From Propionispora hippei DSM 15287 (lineage in GTDB: Bacteria; Bacillota; Negativicutes; Propionisporales; Propionisporaceae): a DNA stretch of 64,000 nt. The translations under genes and the position numbers were made by a program. Positions 8,357-16,960 of this stretch are shown one piece after another; positions within the stretch are counted from its first letter, which is position 1; the number at the start of each line of letters is the position of its first letter. The notes under the pieces are model-generated. The model was not told where the DNA came from. It made no database searches and saw only the letters and a list, made by a program, of their open reading frames with translations. The stretch covers positions 1 to 64,000 of the forward strand of contig NZ_FQZD01000007.1 in the NCBI RefSeq assembly GCF_900141835.1. The letters run 5' to 3'.

Positions 8357-8475
8357 AGTACCTTGTCAGTCTTAAAATAGCAGGAGAATGACGAGGCTAT
8401 TTTGCAGCCCAAGACGGAGGAGGGAGGTGGAAAATAGACCGTCAGTATCCACTGGATTAAGGCTGATAAGGTACT
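8357..8475. repeat. Dispersed inverted-end repeat, copy R1
   Basis: The ends AGTACCTTGTCAGTCTTAA (8357-8375) and TTAAGGCTGATAAGGTACT (8457-8475) are inverted copies with two mismatches. An internal CTATTTT/AAAATAG pair brackets a GACGGAGGAGGGAGG core. Related copies lie at 39907-40067, 43122-43195 and 53387-53440. The surrounding 330-bp gap (8321-8651) shows no other gene. Confidence 0.8.
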
Positions 8476-8560
8476 AGTGTAAGTATGATATGGGTGCATT
8501 GTCTTATCGAAGGCTAAGCAGGGTATACCACTTTGGTAAAATCACTGTGGGGCAGTAAAT

Positions 8561-8596
8561 GAAAGAAAACTCCGCTTGTAAGAAAGGCGGAGTAAT
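8561..8596 (-). terminator. Terminator of the L,D-transpeptidase gene
   Basis: On the minus strand ACTCCGC/GCGGAGT (8569-8575 with 8587-8593) forms a hairpin followed by TTTTCTTTC. Confidence 0.75.
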
Positions 8597-8651
8597 TTTC
8601 ATTAATATGCTGTTAGTGGGTTGGCAGGACAATTATCGGAATCAAGCAATA

Positions 8652-8990
8652 TTATATCATAATGACCGGAGTTCCGACATCCACTTTTTCAAAAAGCTCC
8701 TCAATATCCGGGTTGTACATCCGTACACAGCCGCCCGAAACATATCCTTCTACCGGTCCGTTCCAGGAGCCGTGGAGACATGTCTTATCTGATGATAAAA
8801 CAAGCCTTCTTGAGCCAAAATCTATATCCCCCTGATTTTCAAAAACCAACTTTTCCATTACTTTATAGCTGCCTGGCGGTGTAGGCGTTTCCGGTTTTCC
8901 GCTGCCTACACGATATTCCTTAATTAATTGGTCATTTTCAAAATAACAGGCACGGTGGGTAGTCAGGTGTACTACCACGTATTTTTCCAT
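8652..8990 (-). CDS. Small L,D-transpeptidase (YkuD domain)
   Basis: The 112-residue protein is essentially a bare YkuD domain. It carries LHGSW (His near residue 73) and SGGCVRMYNPDIEELF (catalytic Cys near 87), the HG..S-G-C-R signature of L,D-transpeptidases that make 3-3 peptidoglycan cross-links. No signal peptide, membrane segment or LysM domain is visible although the usual substrate is outside the membrane. An upstream alternative start or a periplasmic-independent role is possible. The neighbour 200 bp away is ddl, another cell-wall gene, in divergent orientation. Confidence 0.88.
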   Translation of the reverse strand: MEKYVVVHLTTHRACYFENDQLIKEYRVGSGKPETPTPPGSYKVMEKLVFENQGDIDFGSRRLVLSSDKTCLHGSWNGPVEGYVSGGCVRMYNPDIEELFEKVDVGTPVIMI

Positions 8991-9207
8991 TATTCATCAC
9001 TCCCTATGATTATTCTATGTAGCATTATGTTTGTTTGCGCATAATAAATGAAGCCTCCTGTGAAGTGAAGAGGACACTGTCTTCAAGGAAAAATGCAAAA
9101 AGACTAGCAAAGACAGTTAATTTAGGAATATACTAAAAGAACGGACAGGATAAATTTTACTGCCCAGGAATACACTATAGAAATATTGCGTAATAGGAGG
9201 TGCGGGT

Positions 9208-10305
9208 TTGCGTAAGATTAATGTTGGAATTTTATTCGGCGGCAAATCCACCGAACATGAAGTTTCATTGCAATCGGCCAAGAATGTGATTGATGCAATT
9301 GACAAACAAAAATATGAGGTTACCCTGATTGGCATTGACAAGAGCGGGCGCTGGTATTTGAATGACCGGTCACATTTTTTATTAAATGAAAATGATCCCA
9401 AGCTAATAGCTCTTAACAAGTCGTCTACAAACATGATGTTTGTTCCCGGCGCGGAAGGGCCGCAGGCCATCAGTCCGCTGGGCGGCGGTCCGGCAAGCCA
9501 TATTGACGTTGTGTTTCCGGTACTGCACGGAGCCTGCGGCGAAGACGGCACCATGCAGGGGCTTTTGAAGCTGGCAGGGATTCCCTTCGTTGGCGCCGGG
9601 GTGTTAGGCTCGGCGGTCGGCATGGATAAGGAGGTCGCCAAACGGTTGCTGCGGGATGCCGGAATTCCCATCGCCAAGTTTATCGTTGTACATAAATGGG
9701 ACCGGGAAGGCCTAACGTTCAGTCAGGTGAGCGGCGAACTGGGCCTGCCGCTGTTCGTCAAACCGGCCAATGCCGGTTCGTCGGTTGGCGTAAGCAAGGT
9801 GCGAAACGAGGAACAGTTCCAGGCGGCGCTGGCTGCGGCCTTCCAGTATGACACCAAGGTACTGATTGAAGAATTTATTGAAGGCCGGGAAGTGGAATGC
9901 GCCGTACTTGGCAATGAAGCGCCGATTGCTTCCCGTATTGGCGAGATCAAAGCCCAGCAGGAATTCTACTCGTATGAGGCCAAATACATTGACGAAAATG
10001 GAGCGGTTCTGGAAATCCCGGCCAACCTGCCGGAGGACGTGATTAAGCAAATCCAAACCGTTGCCGTGAAAGCCTTTAAGGTACTCTGCTGTGAAGGGAT
10101 GGCCCGCGTGGACTTCTTTCTGACCAAAGATAACCGGGCGGTTATTAATGAGATCAACACCATCCCCGGCTTTACCAAAATCAGCATGTATCCCAAGCTG
10201 TGGGAAATCAGCGGCATAGCCTATCCGGATTTAATCGACCGCCTGCTCCAGTTGGCGCTGGAGCGCCATGCCAATGAAAAGGAACTGAAGACCGACCGGG
10301 TGTAA
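9208..10305 (+). CDS. ddl: D-alanine--D-alanine ligase
   Basis: The 365-residue enzyme joins two D-Ala molecules with ATP for peptidoglycan precursors in the cytoplasm. The N-terminal motif VGILFGGKSTEHEVSLQSA (residues 6-24), the ATP-grasp stretch LPLFVKPANAGSSVGVSK (about 180-197) and the Mg2+ site VDFFLTKDNR..INEINTIPGFT (about 305-325) are all present. The start is TTG 9208, fixed by AGGAGG at 9195-9200 and by homology at RKINVGI. The gene is monocistronic and closed by a strong terminator. Confidence 0.96.
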   Translation: MRKINVGILFGGKSTEHEVSLQSAKNVIDAIDKQKYEVTLIGIDKSGRWYLNDRSHFLLNENDPKLIALNKSSTNMMFVPGAEGPQAISPLGGGPASHIDVVFPVLHGACGEDGTMQGLLKLAGIPFVGAGVLGSAVGMDKEVAKRLLRDAGIPIAKFIVVHKWDREGLTFSQVSGELGLPLFVKPANAGSSVGVSKVRNEEQFQAALAAAFQYDTKVLIEEFIEGREVECAVLGNEAPIASRIGEIKAQQEFYSYEAKYIDENGAVLEIPANLPEDVIKQIQTVAVKAFKVLCCEGMARVDFFLTKDNRAVINEINTIPGFTKISMYPKLWEISGIAYPDLIDRLLQLALERHANEKELKTDRV

Positions 10306-10334
10306 ATATTGAAAATGAAACGATAAGTCTATAT

Positions 10335-10384
10335 AAATCAAACAGCTAGTTAGTCGTCAGTGCTAACTAGCTGTTTGATTTTTG
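10335..10384 (+). terminator. Perfect-stem terminator after ddl
   Basis: AAATCAAACAGCTAGTTAG (10335-10353) pairs exactly with CTAACTAGCTGTTTGATTT (10363-10381), followed by T residues. Its right arm is part of the block shared with the antiporter promoter region near 4.4 kb. Confidence 0.88.
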
Positions 10385-10686
10385 CTATACTGCTCCCCAT
10401 TTTAATTCTTATCCTACATTTCATAAACAGTGTGCGTATTATCCAATGGATGAAGGCTTCAAGCTAGCATGTATGAGGGAGTGGTGAATTTTGCTATAAT
10501 AGATAAAAAAGTGTTAACCGGTCATTATTGAAAAGGGGACGGGCCAATGGAGCATGCATTGATGTAGAGCGTTCGGAAATCATCAAAGTGTTTGAGGATG
10601 GGGAGATTACCAAGCAACAGGCAAAGGAGTTAAGAAGGTTTGTCAATCATATCGAAAGTGTTGTACTGTACGAATATGTTGAATAA
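10360..10686 (+). pseudogene. Relic of a second CPA1 antiporter gene: promoter region joined to the last 42 codons
   Basis: Bases 10360-10557 repeat the upstream region of the intact antiporter gene, including TATAAT at 10495-10500. Bases 10558-10686 match its final 129 bases: the two encode 42 residues with only three differences, ending in VVLYEYVE and TAA. Roughly 1.9 kb of coding sequence is absent. The only ATG near the junction (10547) reads MEHALM then stop. Most base differences in the tail are silent, so the copy was probably functional until a recent internal deletion. Confidence 0.85.
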
Positions 10687-10776
10687 CCCGGAGGAATGCG
10701 CGGGTTTGCGCCCCCGTATTGGTTTTCGGCAAATCTACCGAAATACTAACCCTTTCTAATTTAAGAGTTAATAGCA

Positions 10777-10820
10777 CATAGCCATAATATGTCCGCTTTG
10801 CCGGACATATTATGGCTATG
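10777..10820. promoter_or_regulatory. 19-bp perfect inverted repeat upstream of the PRD regulator
   Basis: CATAGCCATAATATGTCCG (10777-10795) and CGGACATATTATGGCTATG (10802-10820) are exact inverted copies with a six-base loop. No T-tract follows. It lies 50 bp before the regulator start, where an operator or an RNA antiterminator target could sit. Confidence 0.6.
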
Positions 10821-10869
10821 CTGCTTAATACTCTGTTGCTACAATTAAATTAATTTAGAGGTGATGGAT

Positions 10870-12789
10870 ATGTTACAGGCAAGAGACTCGCAGATTATAT
10901 CCTTGCTATTAGAACATAATCAGGGTTTGTCAGGGAATGAACTGGCAAAGCTCATTGGTGTTTCCGAACGCACGATCAGACGGGATATTAAATACATTCA
11001 GGCCAATTTGGAACTTAACGGCTGCATATTACATTCCTCAGTTAAAAACGGCTATTCGTTAGAAGTGTTGGATGAAAAAAAGTTTGGTGTAATAAGAAAG
11101 CAATTAGATCAAAAGAATGAAAGCGAACAAATTATATTTTACATGTTAGAACAACTCATCCTTAACAGCTTGCAGGACACTTGTATTTCGCAAATGGAAC
11201 TATCGGAGAAGCTGTATATCAGTCTTTCTACTTTAAAAAGCCATCTTAAAGATGTGGAAAAGTATTTATATAAATACCAGTTAAAGATTGTTAATTATAA
11301 AAACCGCGGCATGAAAATCTGTGGGAATGAACAGCAAATCCGCTATGCCATTTCCGAATACATTTCTACAAAGTACAAAGACGGCCTGCAGCCATATTAT
11401 CAGACCATCTTTACTCATATCGATATAGCCGGAATGAGGCATATTGTGATGCAGGCGCTGGAGCATAATATGCTGGGCCTGACAGATTTGTCTATTGATA
11501 ATTTATTAATCCATATTGCGATTTTAATAAAACGGGCCGGGGCCGGACAACTGATTCATTATAAGGAAGAGCAACTGAGGCAGATTTCTTCAACTAAAGA
11601 GTTTCAGGTTGCGCAATATATTGTCCGGGAAATTAACCGGAATTTTGAAGTGCATATTGATCTAAGTGAAACGTGTTATCTGGCACAACATATTATTACC
11701 AGCAAAAAATACTTGGAGCTTGAAACTGTCAAGTTGGATATGAATTTGGAGCAGTTGGTTCAAAACATAATGAATACGGTCAATAAAATCTGCGGTATTA
11801 ATTTTTCCCAGGATGACACCTTGATTCATTGGCTTTCCCTGCATCTTGATATTGCTATTAAACGCTTGCAGAATCACATGAATATTCGTAATGAAGCGAT
11901 GGATGTAATAAAAAAAGAATATCCCCTTGCTTTTCAAATTGCGGCTATCGCAGCAAAGGTGATTGAACAGGAAAGAAATATTAAAGTCAATGAAAATGAA
12001 ATTGGGTATATTGCCATACATTTTGGAGCCGGTCTTAGCCGAAGAGGGGATGCTCATTGTGTTGCTGCAAAGAAGGCAGTTCTTGTCTGTGGAACGGGTA
12101 TTGGAACGACAGTGTTAGTGAAAGCACGAATTCAAGAGTATTTTAAAGACCGGATACAAGTGATAGATACCATACCGGGTTATAAATTAACTGAAGACGT
12201 AATAAACTCTGTGGATCTGGTTTTAACGACAATTCCTTTCCCGCAAATAAAATCAGACAAAATAATAAACATTAAATCTTTGTTAAACATGGATGAAATC
12301 GCTTTAATTGAGAAAAAGGTATTGGACAGGGAAGTTTTTCATAATGATCTGCTTCTTGAGCTTTTTCGTGAAGAGTTTTTCTATCCCCAAATGGATTTTA
12401 CCAACAAATGGGATGTCTTAGAGTTCATGACCGATCAAATGGTGCAAAAAGGAATGATGAATGAGATCGGAAAAGCTTCGGTCAAAGAACGGGAACAACT
12501 ATGTTCTACGGAGTTAAGTAATTTACTGGCAATTCCTCATTCTTTGCATAATGATCTGAATAAAACCGTTATCCCGGTTTTAATATTAAAAGAGCCGATT
12601 ATTTGGAATGAAAAGCGCGTGCAGATCGTATTGCTGATCAATGTGGCAAAAGAATTCTTTGAAGTTTGGGATCTATTCTTTCCTAAACTGGTTAAATTTT
12701 TGGTTAAGGAAAACGGGGTACAAGCCATATTAAAAGATCCGTCTTATTATCATTTCACAAAAAAATTAGCTGAAAAATTCATGGTTTAG
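10870..12789 (+). CDS. PRD-domain PTS-controlled transcriptional regulator (BglG/MtlR type)
   Basis: The protein of about 639 residues has a DeoR/HTH-11 domain (about 5-60, ELAKLIGVSERTIRRDIKYI), a second Mga-like helix-turn-helix (about 80-140), two PTS-regulation domains (about 190-290 and 300-400, with IAIHFGAGLSRR), an EIIB-gat-like domain with the CGTGIGTT cysteine loop (about 410-490) and an EIIA domain with AIPHS (about 500-635). It should activate the next PTS operon when its histidines and cysteine are in the right phosphorylation state. ATG 10870 is chosen from GAGGTG at 10858-10863. Confidence 0.92.
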   Translation: MLQARDSQIISLLLEHNQGLSGNELAKLIGVSERTIRRDIKYIQANLELNGCILHSSVKNGYSLEVLDEKKFGVIRKQLDQKNESEQIIFYMLEQLILNSLQDTCISQMELSEKLYISLSTLKSHLKDVEKYLYKYQLKIVNYKNRGMKICGNEQQIRYAISEYISTKYKDGLQPYYQTIFTHIDIAGMRHIVMQALEHNMLGLTDLSIDNLLIHIAILIKRAGAGQLIHYKEEQLRQISSTKEFQVAQYIVREINRNFEVHIDLSETCYLAQHIITSKKYLELETVKLDMNLEQLVQNIMNTVNKICGINFSQDDTLIHWLSLHLDIAIKRLQNHMNIRNEAMDVIKKEYPLAFQIAAIAAKVIEQERNIKVNENEIGYIAIHFGAGLSRRGDAHCVAAKKAVLVCGTGIGTTVLVKARIQEYFKDRIQVIDTIPGYKLTEDVINSVDLVLTTIPFPQIKSDKIINIKSLLNMDEIALIEKKVLDREVFHNDLLLELFREEFFYPQMDFTNKWDVLEFMTDQMVQKGMMNEIGKASVKEREQLCSTELSNLLAIPHSLHNDLNKTVIPVLILKEPIIWNEKRVQIVLLINVAKEFFEVWDLFFPKLVKFLVKENGVQAILKDPSYYHFTKKLAEKFMV

Positions 12790-12818
12790 TAAAGGTACTT
12801 TTGCAATCTTGTGAGGCT

Positions 12819-12871
12819 AGTACGCTGCGTCACCTAAACATCCTTGCAACCTTATCTAATGACAGAGTACT
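12819..12871. repeat. Possible degenerate copy R5 of the dispersed repeat
   Basis: The block starts AGTACGCTGCGTCACCTAA and ends AATGACAGAGTACT. The ends are only partly inverted copies and the core is short, so membership of the R family is uncertain. It sits between the regulator and the PTS IIA gene. Confidence 0.35.
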
Positions 12872-12917
12872 AGAAACCTTATAGATAAATCACAAAAGAA
12901 AAAGGAGATCATCTATT

Positions 12918-13397
12918 ATGATTAATCGATATGTTTATCCGGAGCTTATCTGGGTAAATAAATCATTTGCAGACAAAGAAGATCTATTTAAAACAGTAGC
13001 GCAAAGTTTGTACAATAAAAATTTTGTTACGGAAACGTATTATGAAAGTCTCCTCGCACGGGAAATTAAATTTCCTACAGGTTTGGATATGGAAGACTAT
13101 TACGTAGCCATACCTCACAGTGAATGCGGGAATATAAAAAAGGAATTTATTAGTGTCGTTGTTCTGGAAAAGCCTGTTACGATGAATAAAATGGATGATC
13201 CTCAGATCGAGTTGCCGGTGGAATATGTGTTTTTTTTAGGAATGAACAATGATCAGGACCATTTAAAAGTCTTAAAGGAAGTGATAACGATTATTCAAAA
13301 TAAACATTTGATTTTAGAAATGAAAAAAACTTCATCGCCTGATCAAATTGCCGGCTTATTAACCAAGACTCAGTCTTTGTCCAGGAATATCAAATAA
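12918..13397 (+). CDS. PTS galactitol-type EIIA component
   Basis: The 159-residue cytoplasmic protein is a fructose/mannitol-type EIIA. AIPHSECG places the phosphorylated His at residue 67. It takes phosphate from HPr and passes it to the EIIB encoded next. ATG 12918 follows AAAGGAG. It opens the operon IIA-IIB-IIC-epimerase-dehydrogenase-HPS, downstream of the PRD regulator. The sugar alcohol transported is not fixed by sequence. Confidence 0.92.
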   Translation: MINRYVYPELIWVNKSFADKEDLFKTVAQSLYNKNFVTETYYESLLAREIKFPTGLDMEDYYVAIPHSECGNIKKEFISVVVLEKPVTMNKMDDPQIELPVEYVFFLGMNNDQDHLKVLKEVITIIQNKHLILEMKKTSSPDQIAGLLTKTQSLSRNIK

Positions 13398-13432
13398 TTA
13401 GTATTAAAAATATATGAAAAGGATGATGGAAA

Positions 13433-13732
13433 ATGGCTAAAATTAAAATTTTGATTGCCTGTGGCAGCGGGATTGCCACATCCACGATTGCGGCTGATGC
13501 AGTAAAAGAGATCTGCCGGGAGTTAAAGATTCCCTATGAGATTGTTAAGTGCAGCATGACTGAAATTGCTTCTTTCGAACAAAGTGTGGATATTATTTTT
13601 ACAACCAATAATTATACGGGAAAAACTGAATTGCCTCATATGAGCCTCACCGGTTTTATTACTGGGATTAATGAAGATGCTTTGAGAGAAAAGGTAGGAA
13701 AAACGATTTCAGATATTTATAAACGGTTGTAA
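13433..13732 (+). CDS. PTS galactitol-type EIIB component
   Basis: This 99-residue protein starts MAKIKILIACGSGIATSTIA; Cys10 in the CGSGIATS loop is the phosphorylated residue. It is the usual length for GatB-type EIIB proteins. It lies 35 bp after IIA with its own AAGGATG-type site and passes phosphate to the sugar bound in EIIC. Confidence 0.93.
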   Translation: MAKIKILIACGSGIATSTIAADAVKEICRELKIPYEIVKCSMTEIASFEQSVDIIFTTNNYTGKTELPHMSLTGFITGINEDALREKVGKTISDIYKRL

Positions 13733-13810
13733 AAACTTGCGCCCATACGGTTTTTCGGATTCTTACTTTACTTTTATCATATAAAAATAAAACAAAGGAG
13801 AGGGATTATT

Positions 13811-15067
13811 TTGGAGACACTATTGGCAGGTATTCAGCAAATTCTAGGGTTAGGTGCCAAAGCTATTTTACCAATTATCATCTGCGGATTAGGCCTGTTT
13901 TTCAGAATGAAATTAAGTGATGCCATTAAATCAGGTTTAACGGTTGGGTTAGGGTTTCTGGGGTTAGGATTAATTGTAACTTTGTTAACGACTACGTTAG
14001 AACCGGCTGTTGCGTATTATCAGAAACTGGGTTCCGGGTATACCATTGTCGATATCGGCTGGGCAGCAGTCGGTGCCGCATCCTGGATGGCTCCTTTTGC
14101 TGCGCTGGCAATTCCGGTAGGCCTGTTTATTAATTTGGCACTTATTAAATTCGGTGCAGTAAAAACCATGAATATTGATATATGGAACTACATGCATTTT
14201 CTGATTCCGGGCTTTTTAACTTACGTGTTGTTTAATAGTGCTATAGCAGGCTTTTTGGTTACTATTTTGATGTCGGTGATTGCGTTGTTTGTGGGCGATA
14301 AATTAGCTCCTATCTGGCAAAGATATTTCGGACTTGAAGGGACTACCTGCACAACTGTTAATTTAATCGCCTGGACATTCCCGGTAGCCCTGCTTATTAA
14401 TAAGATTATTGACTTAATTCCGGGGTTGAATAAAGTGGACTTGAGCATAGAGAACGTAAATAAAAGACTGGGAATCATCGGTGATCCGATTATTATCGGA
14501 CTGTTTGTTGGCGGCTTACTCGGTGTATTGACAAAACAGGGTTTCTCCGGTGTTGTCACCATGGGGATCGGTGTTGCCGGGGTCATGCTTTTAATGCCCA
14601 AGATGGTTAGTATCATGATGGAAGGCCTGTCACCTGTTGGCAAAGCAGCCAATAGTTTCATGAAGAAAAAGCTGGATAAGGAAAAAGAATTAACTATCGG
14701 TATGGACGTGGCGCTTGGTTTGGGTGATCCTACAACCATTACCACAACGGTTATTACGATACCGTTTGTCATTTTGTTTGCTCTGATTCTGCCGGGTGTT
14801 CAGTTTTTCCCGGTAGGCATGTTGACCTCCGTTTGCTACTTTGCAGTGGTTTGTACTCTTGCCAGCAATGGTAATTTGGTTAGATCGGTCATTTCGACCC
14901 TTACCTATTGCGTTATCTCCATGTATACCTGCGCTTATGTCGCACCCGGAGCTACGGCAATGTTGAAAGCGGCCGGGTTAACTATTACAGGATTGGGCAC
15001 CGATGTATCGGTGGGTTCACCTATTTGGGGTGTGATTATCTATTGGTTTAGTTCGGTTCTTCATTGA
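13811..15067 (+). CDS. PTS galactitol-type EIIC permease
   Basis: The 418-residue membrane protein matches the GatC family in length and in motifs such as VDIGWAAVGAASWMAPFAAL (about 76-95), NIDIWNYMHF and the C-terminal ASNGNLVRSVIS. It binds and carries the polyol across the membrane while EIIB phosphorylates it. The start is TTG 13811, supported by AAAGGAGAGGG at 13795-13803 with seven bases of spacing. GatC relatives serve galactitol, arabitol, ribitol and related polyols, so the substrate is open. Confidence 0.92.
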   Translation: METLLAGIQQILGLGAKAILPIIICGLGLFFRMKLSDAIKSGLTVGLGFLGLGLIVTLLTTTLEPAVAYYQKLGSGYTIVDIGWAAVGAASWMAPFAALAIPVGLFINLALIKFGAVKTMNIDIWNYMHFLIPGFLTYVLFNSAIAGFLVTILMSVIALFVGDKLAPIWQRYFGLEGTTCTTVNLIAWTFPVALLINKIIDLIPGLNKVDLSIENVNKRLGIIGDPIIIGLFVGGLLGVLTKQGFSGVVTMGIGVAGVMLLMPKMVSIMMEGLSPVGKAANSFMKKKLDKEKELTIGMDVALGLGDPTTITTTVITIPFVILFALILPGVQFFPVGMLTSVCYFAVVCTLASNGNLVRSVISTLTYCVISMYTCAYVAPGATAMLKAAGLTITGLGTDVSVGSPIWGVIIYWFSSVLH

Positions 15068-15205
15068 TGGCAGCCAGCTGAATGCATACTGTAAACAGGT
15101 ATGCCGCCGGTAAAACGCAACCCGTAAAAATTGAAAATTTATTATATTCAATCAATAAGCAAGGCGGGTAAATACCTTGATTAAATTTAAATGGGAGACA
15201 AGTAT

Positions 15206-15853
15206 ATGGCAAAGATAATTCCTTCTATTTTTAATGCGGATATAGTAAATCTGATTGGTGATATAACCTTTTTGGAAAATAATCATATAGAAGTTTTACA
15301 TGTGGATATGATGGACGGAAATTATGTGCCCAATATCGCGTTTGGTCCTGATCAAATTGCCAAAATCAAAAAGAATACGTCCCTGAGCCTGGACGTTCAT
15401 TTGATGGTTAATAAACCGGAACGGATCATTGACAGGGTGATAGATGCCGGCGCAGATTTAATTTCCGTTCATTATGAAGCAACACCGCATATCCATGAAG
15501 TGGTGAAAAATATTAGAAAACGGGGAGTTAAAGCAGGCATTGCCCTTAATCCGGGAACTTCGCCAGATGTTTTAAAATACATGGTTGAAGAGATTGACTT
15601 CGTTTTGCTTATGTCGATTAATCCGGGACATTGGAATCAGGAGTTTATTGATACTATTTATCAGAAAATCAAAGAAACAAGCGATATCATTGCTGATCGT
15701 GATATTGCCATTGAGATTGACGGGCGGATGAATCCGCAAAGAATAAAAAAAGCATTTGATGCAGGTGCATCTATGTTCGTGGTGGGCAGCTATTTATTTG
15801 ACGGAGATAAGCAGAAAAATATATTCACATTACAAGAGGCACTTAACAGATGA
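15206..15853 (+). CDS. Ribulose-phosphate 3-epimerase family enzyme
   Basis: The 215-residue TIM-barrel has PSIFNADI (residue 6 on), the metal site VDMMDGNYVPN (about 33-43), DVHLMVNKPE and the phosphate loop region GSYLF. The usual NPGFGGQ loop reads NPGHWNQEF, an unusual change near the active-site lid. It interconverts ketose-5- or ketose-6-phosphates at C3; ribulose-5-P/xylulose-5-P or allulose-6-P/fructose-6-P are the choices. ATG 15206 follows GGGAGA with seven-base spacing; ATG 15191 is the longer alternative. Confidence 0.85.
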   Translation: MAKIIPSIFNADIVNLIGDITFLENNHIEVLHVDMMDGNYVPNIAFGPDQIAKIKKNTSLSLDVHLMVNKPERIIDRVIDAGADLISVHYEATPHIHEVVKNIRKRGVKAGIALNPGTSPDVLKYMVEEIDFVLLMSINPGHWNQEFIDTIYQKIKETSDIIADRDIAIEIDGRMNPQRIKKAFDAGASMFVVGSYLFDGDKQKNIFTLQEALNR

Positions 15854-15867
15854 TAAGGGGTGATACT

Positions 15868-16914
15868 ATGGATGCTTTAAAACTGTACGGGGTTCGGGAT
15901 ATCCGGTTTGAACAAGCTGAAAATCCGGTCATTCAGAGTGCGAATGATGTTATTGTGAAAGTTAGGGCAGCAGGGATATGTGGATCGGATATATCCAGAT
16001 ATAAGCTGTTAGGCCCTTATATTCCGGGAATGATTTGGGGCCATGAATTTTCCGGAGAAGTGATTGAGGCAGGGACGGCGGTTACCAATGTCGCAAAGGG
16101 CGACAGAGTAGCCGGTTGCCCGGTTGTATTTGACGGAGAAGACTATTATTATAAAAAAGGGGAATATAACCGGAGTGACTTTAATACTGCTATTGGCGCA
16201 AAACGTCCGGGTGCCTTTGCGGAATATATCTGCCTGCCTTCGCAAAACCTTGTACCGATTCCTGATTCCCTTTCGTTTGATGCGGCGGCTTTGATGGAGC
16301 CTTCCACGGTAGTTCTTCATGGATTATATAGAACTTCCTTGTCGGTGGGGGATACCGTTGCGGTAGTTGGAGCCGGCGGCTCGTTAGGGTTACTTGCCAT
16401 TCAATGGGCTAAGGTTTTTGGCGCCAAAAAGGTAATAGCTATTGATATTGACGATGCCAAGCTGGCGATAGCCAAAAGACTTGGGGCAGATGTAATTATC
16501 AATTCTCTACAGGAAGATACGGAAGCGGTTATTTTACAACATTCCGAGGGATTAAAAGCAGATCTCGTAATGGAGGCTGCAGGATCTCCCATCACGGCTT
16601 CCCAGGTATTTGCCTATGCTAAAAAAGGTGGCGGCGTTGTTTTCTTGGGTATTCCTTATGGTGATGTTACGGTCAAGCGATATTATTTTGAAAAAATATT
16701 AAGAAGTGAATTAACGGTTTGGGGATCATGGAGTAATGTTTCGGCACCCTTTCCCGGTAAAGAATGGTCTGATAGCGTTCATTTCTTTGCCGAAGGAAAG
16801 ATTAACACTGAGGAGATCATTACACATCGGTTGCCTTTAAGCAAAGGTCCGGAAGTTTTTGAAAAGTTGATGGAAAGAAAGGAACTGTTTGGCAAAGTTA
16901 TCCTTCATCCATAA
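15868..16914 (+). CDS. Zinc-type polyol-phosphate dehydrogenase (GatD-like MDR family)
   Basis: The 348-residue protein is a medium-chain dehydrogenase. AGICGSDI (Cys near 37) and WGHEFSGEV (His-Glu near 59) provide catalytic-zinc ligands, and VAVVGAGGSLGLLAIQWAKV (about 166-185) is the NAD-binding Rossmann turn. The structural-zinc loop lacks its four cysteines and instead reads GEDYYYKKGEYNRSDF. It likely oxidises the polyol phosphate made by the PTS to a ketose phosphate. ATG 15868 follows AAGGGG; the gene nearly overlaps the epimerase. Confidence 0.85.
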   Translation: MDALKLYGVRDIRFEQAENPVIQSANDVIVKVRAAGICGSDISRYKLLGPYIPGMIWGHEFSGEVIEAGTAVTNVAKGDRVAGCPVVFDGEDYYYKKGEYNRSDFNTAIGAKRPGAFAEYICLPSQNLVPIPDSLSFDAAALMEPSTVVLHGLYRTSLSVGDTVAVVGAGGSLGLLAIQWAKVFGAKKVIAIDIDDAKLAIAKRLGADVIINSLQEDTEAVILQHSEGLKADLVMEAAGSPITASQVFAYAKKGGGVVFLGIPYGDVTVKRYYFEKILRSELTVWGSWSNVSAPFPGKEWSDSVHFFAEGKINTEEIITHRLPLSKGPEVFEKLMERKELFGKVILHP

Positions 16915-16960
16915 TTGAAATGGAAGGAACCGTACAAATTTATTTTACGAGGGGAAGAAT

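Noticed and set aside
8496-8566. 22-codon frame starting MGALSYRRL in the gap after R1
   Set aside because: It lacks a ribosome site and any conserved feature.
8559-8792. 77-codon plus-strand frame
   Set aside because: It lies antisense to the well-supported L,D-transpeptidase and has no family resemblance.
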